In this document: positions 7,510 through 16,324 of the stretch, piece after piece | Numbering within the stretch: the stretch's first letter is position 1 | Layout: every line of letters starts with the position of its first letter | Origin: Mobilitalea torta | GTDB taxonomy: Bacteria > Bacillota > Clostridia > Lachnospirales > Lachnospiraceae | Direction of reading: 5' to 3' | Assembly: GCF_050433395.1 (NCBI RefSeq) | Contig: NZ_JBNPXH010000003.1 | Coordinates: forward strand, 310,001-374,000 | DNA length: 64,000 nt | Notes under the pieces: generated by a model | The model's database searches: none | The model's input: only the letters and a program-made list of their open reading frames with translations | What the model was told of the DNA's origin: nothing | Program-made: the position numbers and the translations under genes

Positions 7510-8442
7510 ATGTCAAAGGTTTATAAAGGTCTGAGTGAGTTAGTAGGAAAGACACCGCTTCTGGAATTATCGAATTACGAGAGAAAATATGAGTTAGGTG
7601 CGGCAGTGGTTGCCAAGCTGGAGTATTTTAATCCGGCCGGAAGCGTAAAGGATAGAATTGCAAAGGCTATGATTGATGATGCGGAAGCAAAGGGGCTGCT
7701 GAAGAAAGGTTCCGTTATTATTGAGCCTACCAGCGGAAATACCGGAATTGGCCTGGCGTCCATCGCCGCTTCCCGCGGATACCGTTTAATCCTGACCATG
7801 CCGGAGACCATGAGTGTAGAGAGAAGAAATCTTCTGAAGGCCTACGGTGCCGAGCTGGTTCTGACCGAAGGCGCCAAGGGGATGAAGGGGGCCATTGCCA
7901 AGGCTGACGAACTGGCAAAAGAGATTCCTAATTCCTTCATTCCCGGACAATTTGACAATCCCGCCAATCCTGCTGTTCATAAGGCTACAACAGGACCGGA
8001 GATCTGGGAGGATACGGATGGCAAGGTGGATATCCTGGTAGCAGGTATCGGAACCGGCGGAACCATTACCGGAGCGGGAGAATTTTTAAAGGAGCAGAAT
8101 CCGGAGATTAAGGTTGTGGCGGTGGAGCCCTTCGATTCCCCGGTGCTTTCCGAGGGAAAACCGGGCCCTCATAAGATCCAGGGTATCGGTGCCGGATTCG
8201 TTCCCCAGGTGCTCAATACCAAGATTTATGATGAAATCATTAAGGTTAAGAATGAAGATGCCTTTAATACAGGAAGAGATTTATCCAAGACAGAAGGACT
8301 TCTTGTGGGCATTTCCTCCGGTGCCGCGGTATGGGCGGCCACAGAGCTGGCTAAGCGCCCGGAGAACCAGGGTAAGACCATCGTGGTAATTCTTCCCGAT
8401 ACCGGCGAGAGATATCTCTCCACGCCGTTGTTTGCCGAATAG
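7510..8442 (+). CDS. cysK: Cysteine synthase A (O-acetylserine sulfhydrylase)
   Basis: A 310-residue pyridoxal-phosphate enzyme that makes cysteine from O-acetylserine and sulfide in the cytoplasm. The PLP lysine is Lys47 in NPAGSVKDR; the substrate loop PTSGNTGIGLA, the phosphate-binding GIGTGGTITG and the C-terminal GISSGAAV are all intact. Length and motifs match CysK rather than CysM or cystathionine beta-synthase. The start follows AAAGGAGGAGAC. A single-gene unit with its own promoter, a divergent CymR-like repressor and a strong hairpin behind it. Confidence 0.95.
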   Translation: MSKVYKGLSELVGKTPLLELSNYERKYELGAAVVAKLEYFNPAGSVKDRIAKAMIDDAEAKGLLKKGSVIIEPTSGNTGIGLASIAASRGYRLILTMPETMSVERRNLLKAYGAELVLTEGAKGMKGAIAKADELAKEIPNSFIPGQFDNPANPAVHKATTGPEIWEDTDGKVDILVAGIGTGGTITGAGEFLKEQNPEIKVVAVEPFDSPVLSEGKPGPHKIQGIGAGFVPQVLNTKIYDEIIKVKNEDAFNTGRDLSKTEGLLVGISSGAAVWAATELAKRPENQGKTIVVILPDTGERYLSTPLFAE

Positions 8443-8484
8443 ACCTTTTCCAGTGCCAAATCATACCTTATATCTTTAAAATAT

Positions 8485-8553
8485 AGATTGCCGGATTTGT
8501 ATGCTGTAACCATATTCATTGGTTCCCTTTGCAGCATACAAATCCGGCAATCT
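8485..8553. terminator. Very long perfect hairpin between cysK and the MFS gene
   Basis: Two perfectly complementary 22-bp arms (8485-8506 and 8532-8553) enclose a 25-nt loop that itself contains AACC...GGTT. It lies between convergent genes and should stop transcription in both directions, although only short T-runs follow. Confidence 0.6.
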
Positions 8554-8601
8554 TCGTTCTGCCGGTAGAGCCCGGCTTATATAATATACAAGATAATAAA
8601 A

Positions 8602-9993
8602 TTAAGACCTTCTGCGTCTCTGCCGCCGATAGTCCAGCTCATGCAGCCAGACTTTTCCCCGGAGGGAGAGCTCACGAAACATTCCGCTTACAGTATAGCT
8701 GCCGGTGTTATCCAGCATGGGGACAAAGAGAAATACAGAGCCGACACGGAGGATAACGGAGACGGCGATCATAAACTGGTACCGGTCCGGGATAAGGGTA
8801 CTTAGGGCCGGATTGGAATGAAGGCTCTCTAATATAGCTCCCCCGGTCAGAATTCCGAGAAAGGAACCGAACAGGGAGGTGACGCAGGAGAAGACTGCCA
8901 CATAGGAGGGACGCTGTTCATCAGGGGAGGAAGAAAGCTGGAGGCTGGTGGCAGCCAGGTTGGCACCGCTCCAGAAGGCAGCTCCGATGAAATTGTGAAG
9001 CAGGGGAGGCCAGATGCTCCCGTAGGTTGAGAAAAGAAAAAACAAGGGCGTCAGGCCTGCCACGATACAACTGCACCATAATACGGGCTTGCTGCCAAAA
9101 CGATCCAGCAGCCGTCCCCAGTGGGAGACGACCAGTACTGTCACAGCGGCGGCGGTCACTTGGCTGCACAGGGTGTATTGGGTATAGCTTAAGCCCATCT
9201 CTGTCAGAGAGTACCTTGCCAGGTAAGCCCCGGACATATTCGCCGTGAAGCTCCAGGCAGTCCAGAACAGCATGAATTTATAAAAAGGCTTATTGCGGAA
9301 CACCTGCCTGACGACGGGAAGCAGCTTAAGCTGCAAGGGAGGAGTCCTGTAGATTTCCTCCATGAAGAAAAAACAGCACATATCCAGCATGCCAAGGACA
9401 CTTGCAATTGTAAAGACAAGAGCATAGCCATGGTAACCGGACATGCGGTCCAGGATACTTGCGACGATGAGTCCCATGGTAACGCTGGCGATGGAAGTGA
9501 TGCCGTCCCGTTTGGACAGCCAGCGCCCGCGGATTGTCACCGGAACCAGATCCGCCATCCAGGGCATCCAGCACACATTGATGAAGGAACCGTAGGCGGA
9601 GGAGATACCGATCAGCAGAATGACTGTCCATAAACGGAAATTGGAATGGCTGGCCGGAATGAAGAAGGGTATCAGGGCAACAGGAAGCCACAGGGCACGG
9701 GAAAAGAGCCCATAGGTCATCATATATTTCTTACGTTTCTGGGTACGGCTGACCAGGGAGGCAAAGGGAATCTGAAGCAGGGCAGCCGCCAGGGGAATGG
9801 CGGTCAGCAGCCCATAGATAAAATCACCTGCTCCCAGATACCCGGCGTATCCGGTCAGGGAGGAGCTTCCTCCGGCGGTAACAACGCCGAACAGGGAACC
9901 AAAAGCATTCCCCAGCGTCATAAGATAGATGCTCCTTCGAATCTTAGGCAGGAGCGCGGCTTCATCAAATATCTTCGTAAAGGGTATTTTCAT
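8602..9993 (-). CDS. Major facilitator superfamily transporter
   Basis: About 463 residues with roughly 12 hydrophobic segments and MFS loop residues (LVSRTQKRKK after the second or third helix, RGRWLSKRDG in the middle). The best start is ATG at 9993 (MKIPFTKIFDE); the frame is open further up, to 10107, but that extension reads unlike protein. AGGAAAGGAT lies about 16 bases upstream, longer than usual. It belongs with uncharacterised MFS permeases of Clostridia; the substrate cannot be inferred. The gene stands alone, convergent with cysK. Confidence 0.75.
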   Translation of the reverse strand: MKIPFTKIFDEAALLPKIRRSIYLMTLGNAFGSLFGVVTAGGSSSLTGYAGYLGAGDFIYGLLTAIPLAAALLQIPFASLVSRTQKRKKYMMTYGLFSRALWLPVALIPFFIPASHSNFRLWTVILLIGISSAYGSFINVCWMPWMADLVPVTIRGRWLSKRDGITSIASVTMGLIVASILDRMSGYHGYALVFTIASVLGMLDMCCFFFMEEIYRTPPLQLKLLPVVRQVFRNKPFYKFMLFWTAWSFTANMSGAYLARYSLTEMGLSYTQYTLCSQVTAAAVTVLVVSHWGRLLDRFGSKPVLWCSCIVAGLTPLFFLFSTYGSIWPPLLHNFIGAAFWSGANLAATSLQLSSSPDEQRPSYVAVFSCVTSLFGSFLGILTGGAILESLHSNPALSTLIPDRYQFMIAVSVILRVGSVFLFVPMLDNTGSYTVSGMFRELSLRGKVWLHELDYRRQRRRRS

Positions 9994-10220
9994 GTCTATG
10001 TAAGCAAATCCTTTCCTGGATTTATAAAGACGGTCGTTACCAGGCCTATTATATCCGAAACCTTTTATAAAGTAAATGTGGAATATGATAATCCGGATGT
10101 CATACATTGCTTAAAAAGATGGACGAAATCCCGTCAAAGGGGTATTATGGTATGTATAATGTTAAAAAGAGTTGGATGATACCGGCAGATGGATCAAGGA
10201 CGAACAGGGAGTGATGGAGT

Positions 10221-11018
10221 ATGCTGCGGTTTATCTATGTGATTGCAGGAAGTTTGTATAAAATACCGTATTATATTTTCCAAATGAGGAAGTATTATCG
10301 TAATCAGGGGCAGTATTCGGAGGAAACATGCTATCAGCTGGCTCTGAAGGTGATGCAGCTGATTAAGAAAAAGGGGCGTATTGAGACCCGGGTTACAGGA
10401 ACGGAGAATCTTCCGGAGGAAGGCGGTTATATCATGTATGCCAATCATCAGGGAAAATACGATGCTCTGGGCATTATGCTGTCCCATAAGAAGCCCTGTA
10501 CCTTTATCATTTCCAAAAAACGTTCCCAGCCGGCCGTGACAACACAGCTTGTAGACCTGATCCGTGCGAAGCGCCTGGATTTTGACGATATGAGGCAGCA
10601 GGTATCCGTAATGAAGGAAGTGACGGAGGAAGTGGCGGCGGGCCGGCGTTATCTGATCTTTCCGGAAGGGGGCTACGGGGAGAATCATAACCGTCTTCAG
10701 GAATTCAAAACAGGAAGCTTTAAATGTGCAGAACGGGCAAAATGTCCGATTATCCCGGTAGCGCTTTATGATTCTTATAAGCCCTTTGGTGTGAATTCCC
10801 TGAAAAGGGTCAGGACGCAGGTCCATTTTCTGAAAGCAATTCCCTACGAGGAATACCGGGGGCTTAAAACGGCCGGAATCAGAGATATGGTAGTCGAACG
10901 GATACAGGAGCATATCCTCCGGATAGAACGAAGCTGCCGTGAGGCGGAGAATATATCGCAGCCATGGCCCGGTGAGGAGTCCTGCGAAGAAGAGATGATC
11001 AAGGAACATTATTCCTGA
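10221..11018 (+). CDS. plsC: 1-acyl-sn-glycerol-3-phosphate acyltransferase (PlsC family)
   Basis: This 265-residue protein carries the acyltransferase motif NHQGKYD (NHx4D, catalytic His and Asp) and the phosphate-binding FPEGGYG block. PlsC moves an acyl group from acyl-ACP to lysophosphatidic acid to make phosphatidic acid at the membrane. A hydrophobic N-terminus (FIYVIAGSLYKIPYYIF) fits membrane association. The gene precedes an L,D-transpeptidase gene, so it may belong to a cell-envelope pair. Family members can also have other acyl acceptors. Confidence 0.8.
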   Translation: MLRFIYVIAGSLYKIPYYIFQMRKYYRNQGQYSEETCYQLALKVMQLIKKKGRIETRVTGTENLPEEGGYIMYANHQGKYDALGIMLSHKKPCTFIISKKRSQPAVTTQLVDLIRAKRLDFDDMRQQVSVMKEVTEEVAAGRRYLIFPEGGYGENHNRLQEFKTGSFKCAERAKCPIIPVALYDSYKPFGVNSLKRVRTQVHFLKAIPYEEYRGLKTAGIRDMVVERIQEHILRIERSCREAENISQPWPGEESCEEEMIKEHYS

Positions 11019-11114
11019 ACTGTTAATATATATTTAAATAATCTGCCGAAAAGATAACATAATTTTAGGGTAAGATTTTTTTAGAAACGGATTTTTCGAA
11101 TGGAGGTGGCGCAT

Positions 11115-12587
11115 ATGGCAGCAAATACAAAGAGTAGGGCAAAGCTTCCGGCTGGCAAAGGAAAGCGCCGGAAAAGCAAGAGAAGCAGGCGGCTTCTCCG
11201 GTTCCTCTTAATGGAAGGCGGGATTCTCGGTTTAATTCTGTTGGCATATCTGTTGACAGCGATGTATTACAAGGATCATTTCTTCAAGAATACGGTAATC
11301 AATGGGGTGGATACCTCCAATATGACGATAGAGCAGGCGGAAGCAGCAATTAACAGGCAGGCAGAGGCCTACCGGCTGGAGCTGATCCAGAGGAACGGGA
11401 TTAAGGATACGGTATACGGAAAAAATATTGATCTACATACGGAGTTTGGCCAAAGACTGACCAGGCTGATGAAAGAGCAGAACGGCCTGCTGTGGCCCAA
11501 AGCGGTGCTGGGACAGCGGGAGTTTGAGATCGAAAGGATGCTTACCTATAATGAAGCCGCATTGCAGGCTTATCTAGATATTATGAACGGTCTCAAGGAG
11601 GAGAATACCGCAGAGCCGGTTAATGCAAGGATTGTCTATGGGGAAGAGGGCTATGAGATTCTTCCGGAGGAGCCGGGGGCCAAAATAATAAAAACCAAGC
11701 TGCACGAGGCAGTGAGGAATGCGATTCTTACCATGGAGCCAACTCTGTCTCTGGAAGAGGCCGGCTGTTACGAGGAGGCCTCCGTCACCTCAGACAATGC
11801 CGTGCTGAAAGAGGCTCTTGCAGAGCTGCAGAAGCTGGCCGGAACAAGGATTACTTATGAATTCGGCGAGGATGTGGAGATTTTGGACAAGTCGAAAATT
11901 CATGAGTGGATCAGCTGGGATGAGGATTATAAGATAACCCTGGAGGAAGAGAAGGTAAGGGAGTATGTGGATTACATCGGCAAACATTATAATTCCTTTG
12001 GGAGAAAGCGTACCTTCCAGACAAGCTATGGGGAAGTGATCAAGGTGGAAGGCGGGGACTACGGCTGGTGGCTGGATCGGGTATCCGAGACGAAGGAGCT
12101 GGTTCAGTTAATATTGCAGGGAGAGCAGACCGTGAAGAAGCCGGTTTATTTTCAAACTGCACAGCAGTATGGCAGGGATGATATTGGGGATACCTATGTG
12201 GAGGTTAATCTGACGGCCCAGCATCTGTTCTTTTACAAGGACGGGGAGCTGGTTGTGGAATCCGATTTTGTATCGGGTAATCTTTCTAAGGACTACGGCA
12301 CTCCCACGGGAACCTATCCCATCCAATACAAGGAAAACAATGCGATTCTTGTGGGCGAGGACTACGAGACACCGGTGAAATACTGGATGCCCTTCAACCG
12401 TAACATCGGCTTTCACGATGCCGACTGGAGGAGGGAGTTCGGCAAGGATATCTATAAGACAAAGGGTTCCCATGGCTGTATCAACATGCCTCCGGAGAAT
12501 GCAAAGAAGATGTTCGAGAACATTAAGCGCGGCGTGGCGGTGGTAGTATACGAGCTTCCCGGGACGGAGAGCACTTCGCTTAACTGA
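11115..12587 (+). CDS. L,D-transpeptidase with YkuD catalytic domain
   Basis: A ~490-residue membrane-anchored cell-wall enzyme. A lysine/arginine-rich N-terminus precedes one transmembrane helix (LLMEGGILGLILLAYLLTAM). Then come two PG_binding_4-like regions, and a C-terminal YkuD domain with the catalytic motif SHGCINM (Cys455). YkuD enzymes form 3-3 peptidoglycan cross-links that resist most beta-lactams. The ATG at 11115 is chosen because GGAGGTGG lies eight bases upstream; the ATG at 11100 overlaps that site. Domain order matches the common clostridial type. Confidence 0.9.
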   Translation: MAANTKSRAKLPAGKGKRRKSKRSRRLLRFLLMEGGILGLILLAYLLTAMYYKDHFFKNTVINGVDTSNMTIEQAEAAINRQAEAYRLELIQRNGIKDTVYGKNIDLHTEFGQRLTRLMKEQNGLLWPKAVLGQREFEIERMLTYNEAALQAYLDIMNGLKEENTAEPVNARIVYGEEGYEILPEEPGAKIIKTKLHEAVRNAILTMEPTLSLEEAGCYEEASVTSDNAVLKEALAELQKLAGTRITYEFGEDVEILDKSKIHEWISWDEDYKITLEEEKVREYVDYIGKHYNSFGRKRTFQTSYGEVIKVEGGDYGWWLDRVSETKELVQLILQGEQTVKKPVYFQTAQQYGRDDIGDTYVEVNLTAQHLFFYKDGELVVESDFVSGNLSKDYGTPTGTYPIQYKENNAILVGEDYETPVKYWMPFNRNIGFHDADWRREFGKDIYKTKGSHGCINMPPENAKKMFENIKRGVAVVVYELPGTESTSLN

Positions 12588-12664
12588 CTGACATTGCCCT
12601 CTGAACTGTAACCTTGCCGCATTGGCAGCAAAAAGAAAAAATATTAATTTCCCCTCTGGTCAAA

Positions 12665-12680
12665 ACACTAAATATAGTAT
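12665..12680. promoter_or_regulatory. NrdR-like box 1
   Basis: ACACTAAATATAGTAT matches most of the NrdR consensus ACACwATATATwGTGT. It lies about 85 bp ahead of the ribonucleotide reductase operon. The nrdR gene is not in the window. Confidence 0.5.
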
Positions 12681-12694
12681 AGAATATCTGTACA

Positions 12695-12709
12695 ACAACT
12701 ATTAGTGGT
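12695..12709. promoter_or_regulatory. NrdR-like box 2
   Basis: ACAACTATTAGTGGT is a near-perfect dyad (6 of 7 pairs), centred about 30 bp (three helix turns) from box 1, as expected for paired NrdR sites. It overlaps the place where a -35 would be for the TATAAT at 12728-12733. Confidence 0.4.
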
Positions 12710-12750
12710 ATGTTATCGCTGACAATGTATAATCAGAGGAGAAATAGCCT

Positions 12751-15042
12751 ATGGATATTATGATCCGGAAGAGAAACGGAAGCCTTGAAAAGCTCCATGT
12801 AGAGAAGACAAAGAAAATGGTGGCTTATGCCTGTGCCGGATTGGAGGGCTGCAGTCCGGAGGAATTGGAGATGGACTCCAATATTCAGTTTCGGGATGGT
12901 ATGAGTACCAAGGAAATTCAGAAAATATTAATTCAGACAGCCATTGAGAAGATGATTCAGACAACGAAGGACAGTCAGGGCAATGTGGTAAAGACCACCA
13001 ATGTGAATTGGCAGTATGTGGCGGCAAGGCTTCTGATGTCAGATTTATATAAGGAAGCGGCAATTAACCGGAAGTATCGCCATTTTGGGTATGGTGATTT
13101 TTCCGAATTGGTGAAGCTGCTGGCGGAGCAGCAGTATTACGGGGAGTTTCTTCTGGAGGAATACTCCGCGGAGCAGCTCAGGGAGCTGGGAGCCTATATT
13201 AAGCCGGAACGGGATCTGCTGTTCAATTATGAAGGGCTGAAGCTGCTGGCCGACCGTTATCTGATCCGCGGCTATCAGAAGGAGGTTCTGGAGCTGCCCC
13301 AGGAGCGCTTTATGGCAATTGCCATGCACCTGGCGATTCCGGAGGGAGAACGGAAGCTATTCTATGCCAAACGCTTTTATGACGTCTTAAGTGAGTTGAA
13401 GATGACTACGGCCACTCCGACCCTGGCGGGTGCGGGAACACCCTTTCACCAGCTCAGCAGCTGCTTTATTTCGGTGGTAGGGGATAATCTCTGGTCCATC
13501 TATGATGTAAACCAGAAATTCTCCGCAGTCTCTAAGCACGGAGGAGCCTTAGGAATCTATGTGGGTAAAGTCAGAGCGTTAAACAGTGAGATCAGAGGCT
13601 ATAAAAATGCTTCCGGCGGTGTGATTCCCTGGATTCGCCTTTATAATGACACGGCGGTAGCGGTGGACCAGCTGGGCAGGAGAAAGGGAGGAGCCTCCAT
13701 CACCCTGGATGTGTGGCATCAGGATTTATATGAGTTCCTGGATCTGAGAACCAATAACGGGGATGACCGCAGAAAGGCCCATGATATCTTCCCTGCCTTA
13801 AGCATACCCGATCTCTTCATGGAACGCCTGGAGGAAAGAGGGGACTGGTCCTTATTTGATCCCTATGAGATCCATAAGGTGATGGGATATCATCTGGAGG
13901 ATTTCTATGATGAGGAGAAGGGCGGAGAATTCACGGCGCGTTATCTCGCCTGTGAGGCCAATGAGAGGCTGGAGCGGGTTACCGTGCCGGTTTTGGAGAT
14001 TATGAAGCGGATTATGAAGAGTGCGGTGGAAACGGGAACCCCCTTCTTATTCTTCCGTGATACCGTGAACCGGGCCAATCCCAACAAGCATGCCGGAATG
14101 ATCTATTCCTCTAATCTCTGTCATGAGATTGCCCAGAATGTCAGTGAATCGGAATTTGTGGAGGAAGTAATAGAGACGGTGGGAAACCATAAGGAGGTAG
14201 TCAGAAGACTGAAGTCCGGTGACATGGTGACCTGCAATCTCAACTCCGTGAATCTGGGACGCGTGAGACGGGAGGAGCTGGAGGAAACCGTACCGCTTCA
14301 GATAAGGATGCTGGATAATGTCATAACCTTGAATCAGACTCCGGTGGCGGAGGCCAGGATTACCAGTGACAGATACCGCGCCATCGGACTTGGCACCAGC
14401 GGCTATCACCACTACCTGGTGAATCACCAGATTCCCTGGGAGAGTGAGGAGCATCTGGAGGAGGCGGACCGTTTATTTGAGGAGCTGGCTTACCGGGCCA
14501 TCAAGGCCTCCATGGAGCTGGCCATGGAAAAAGGCCCGTATCCGGAATTCGAAGGCTCGGAATGGCAGAGCGGTAAGTATTTTGAACGCCGGGGATATAC
14601 CTCGCCGCGCTGGATCGCCCTGAAGGAAGATGTCAGACGATACGGTATCCGCAACGGCTATATTATGGCGGTTGCACCGACGGGCAGCACTTCCAATATC
14701 GCCGGAACCACGGCGGGAATCGATCCGATTTTTAAGAAGTTCTTTATTGAAGAAAAGAAGGGAAGCTTTACACCAAAGGCGGCGCCGGATCTGAACAGCG
14801 GGAATTTCTGGCTGTACAAGGAGGCCCATCGTATCGACCAGCATTACAGCATCAAGGCCTGCGGCATCCGCCAGAGGCATATCGACCAGGCACAATCCTT
14901 TAACCTGTATATTACGCCGGAGGTTAAGGCGAAGGATATCCTGAAGCTTTATCAGGAGGCCTGGAGGAATGGAGTTAAGACCATCTATTATGTCCGCAAC
15001 CAGTCCCTGGAGATGGACGAGTGTACCAGCTGCTCAAGCTGA
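12751..15042 (+). CDS. nrdA: Class I ribonucleotide reductase, large (alpha) subunit
   Basis: This 763-residue enzyme reduces ribonucleoside diphosphates to deoxy forms. The N-terminus is an ATP-cone for allosteric control (residues ~1-95). Catalytic cysteines are in QLSSCFIS, NLCHEI (with the Asn and Glu partners) and VTCNLNSVN, and the redox-active tail ends DECTSCSS. GGASITLDVWH and PTGSTSNIAGT are typical of the catalytic barrel. The start follows AGAGGAGA. The beta subunit follows 109 bp later. An oxygen-dependent reductase in an otherwise strictly anaerobic gene set is likely a second system next to an anaerobic NrdD elsewhere. Confidence 0.95.
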   Translation: MDIMIRKRNGSLEKLHVEKTKKMVAYACAGLEGCSPEELEMDSNIQFRDGMSTKEIQKILIQTAIEKMIQTTKDSQGNVVKTTNVNWQYVAARLLMSDLYKEAAINRKYRHFGYGDFSELVKLLAEQQYYGEFLLEEYSAEQLRELGAYIKPERDLLFNYEGLKLLADRYLIRGYQKEVLELPQERFMAIAMHLAIPEGERKLFYAKRFYDVLSELKMTTATPTLAGAGTPFHQLSSCFISVVGDNLWSIYDVNQKFSAVSKHGGALGIYVGKVRALNSEIRGYKNASGGVIPWIRLYNDTAVAVDQLGRRKGGASITLDVWHQDLYEFLDLRTNNGDDRRKAHDIFPALSIPDLFMERLEERGDWSLFDPYEIHKVMGYHLEDFYDEEKGGEFTARYLACEANERLERVTVPVLEIMKRIMKSAVETGTPFLFFRDTVNRANPNKHAGMIYSSNLCHEIAQNVSESEFVEEVIETVGNHKEVVRRLKSGDMVTCNLNSVNLGRVRREELEETVPLQIRMLDNVITLNQTPVAEARITSDRYRAIGLGTSGYHHYLVNHQIPWESEEHLEEADRLFEELAYRAIKASMELAMEKGPYPEFEGSEWQSGKYFERRGYTSPRWIALKEDVRRYGIRNGYIMAVAPTGSTSNIAGTTAGIDPIFKKFFIEEKKGSFTPKAAPDLNSGNFWLYKEAHRIDQHYSIKACGIRQRHIDQAQSFNLYITPEVKAKDILKLYQEAWRNGVKTIYYVRNQSLEMDECTSCSS

Positions 15043-15134
15043 CGGTGTCAAAAGCTGACGGTGCCAGGCACCATTTTACAATATCTTACATCGCTAGTTT
15101 AGAAAGGGTGCCTGACACCGAATGTGTGACACCG
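15037..15134. repeat. GGTGCCAGGCACC/GGTGCCTGACACC palindromic repeat between nrdA and nrdB
   Basis: AGCTGACGGTG occurs twice (the first overlaps the nrdA stop). GGTGCCAGGCACC at 15060-15072 is itself a palindrome and pairs, with one mismatch, with GGTGCCTGACACC at 15107-15119. A third partial copy (GTGTGACACCG, 15124-15134) runs up to the nrdB ribosome binding site. Elements with this core are scattered through many clostridial genomes; here it forms a large hairpin inside an operon. Confidence 0.65.
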
Positions 15135-15151
15135 AATGGAGGAAACGAGGA

Positions 15152-16180
15152 ATGAATAAGAAGAGAATCTTTAATGAACATGGAATTAGGGGAACAGAAG
15201 CGTTAATTAACGGCAATACCACGAATCTGAGGGAATGGAACCGCATCAAATACAGCTGGGCCAACACCTTCTACCGGACCATGCTGAATAATTTCTGGAT
15301 ACCGGAGGAAATCTCACTGAATGAGGATATTAAGCAGTTCCCCCTGCTGACCAATGGGGAGAGGAGAGCCTTTGACAAGATCATTGCCTTCCTGAACTTC
15401 CTGGATTCCATCCAGAGCGAGAATCTGCCCAACCTCTCCCGCTATGTCACCGCGCCGGAGATATCCTCCCTGCTGAATATTCAAGCCTTCCAGGAGGAGA
15501 TCCATGCCCAGAGCTATTCCTATATCCTGGATACGGTGACCAACCCGGTGACCCGGGACAAGATTTATGATGAATGGCGTGAGGACAAGCATCTGCTGGA
15601 GAGAAACCGGTATATTGCGGATATTTACCAGCGCTTCAATGAGGATGCCTCCATCGGTAATTTCCTGCGCACCGTAGTGGCCAATTATATTCTGGAGGGA
15701 ATTTATTTCTACTCCGGCTTCAGTTTCTTCTATACCCTGGCAAGGCAGGGGAAGATGACGGCCACCAGTACCATCTTCAAATACATTAACCGGGATGAGG
15801 TGACCCATCTGGTATTGTTCCAGAACATCCTGAAGGAGCTTCGCACCGAGAATCCGGAGCTTTTCACCCCGGAGCTGACGCAGGAGATCCGGGAGATGAT
15901 GCGAACCGGAGTGGAACATGAGATCGCCTGGGGACAGTATGTGACCAATAATGAGATATTGGGCATTAACCATGAGCTGATTGAGAAATACATCAAATAC
16001 CTGGGAAATCAGAGGCTGAAGGCCATCGGCCTGGAGGAGCTGTATCCGGAGATAACGGAGAATCCCATGGCGTGGATTGAGGGCTTTTCCAATCTCAACA
16101 GCACGAAGACGGATTTCTTCGAAGCCAAGGTGACCAATTATACGAAGGCGGCGGCCTTTGATTTTGACGATCTGGAATGA
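15152..16180 (+). CDS. nrdB: Class I ribonucleotide reductase, small (beta) subunit
   Basis: About 342 residues. All six metal ligands can be placed by comparison with E. coli NrdB: Asp in LDSIQ, Glu and His in QEEIHAQSY, Glu in LEGIYF, and Glu/His in RDEVTHL. The tyrosine that carries the radical (HAQSY) is also present, so this is a tyrosyl-radical class Ia/Ib type, not the Phe-containing class Ic. No nrdI lies nearby, which argues against class Ib. ATG 15152 has GGAGGAAACGAGG upstream and is preferred to the ATG at 15122, which lies in the repeat. Confidence 0.93.
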   Translation: MNKKRIFNEHGIRGTEALINGNTTNLREWNRIKYSWANTFYRTMLNNFWIPEEISLNEDIKQFPLLTNGERRAFDKIIAFLNFLDSIQSENLPNLSRYVTAPEISSLLNIQAFQEEIHAQSYSYILDTVTNPVTRDKIYDEWREDKHLLERNRYIADIYQRFNEDASIGNFLRTVVANYILEGIYFYSGFSFFYTLARQGKMTATSTIFKYINRDEVTHLVLFQNILKELRTENPELFTPELTQEIREMMRTGVEHEIAWGQYVTNNEILGINHELIEKYIKYLGNQRLKAIGLEELYPEITENPMAWIEGFSNLNSTKTDFFEAKVTNYTKAAAFDFDDLE

Positions 16181-16250
16181 TTTGCGTCTGACCCGGCAAA
16201 TGCGGGAACAGAAATTGCTGCCCTTTATCAGGGAGCGGCAGGAAAGATAA

Positions 16251-16306
16251 AAAGTGCTGCAGGTTTCCCGCGGGAATTAAGATGCGGGGGATGTCTGCAG
16301 CACTTT
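16251..16306. terminator. Convergent terminator after nrdB and oadB
   Basis: AAAGTGCTGCAG (16251-16262) pairs with CTGCAGCACTTT (16295-16306), enclosing a GC-rich inner loop. A-runs on the left and T-rich sequence on the right suit termination of both converging genes. Confidence 0.7.
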
Positions 16307-16324
16307 ATAGGTTAAGTATTCCTA

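Noticed and set aside
9646..10179. Plus-strand frame opposite the MFS gene
   Set aside because: It overlaps the transporter on the other strand and shows no recognisable domain.
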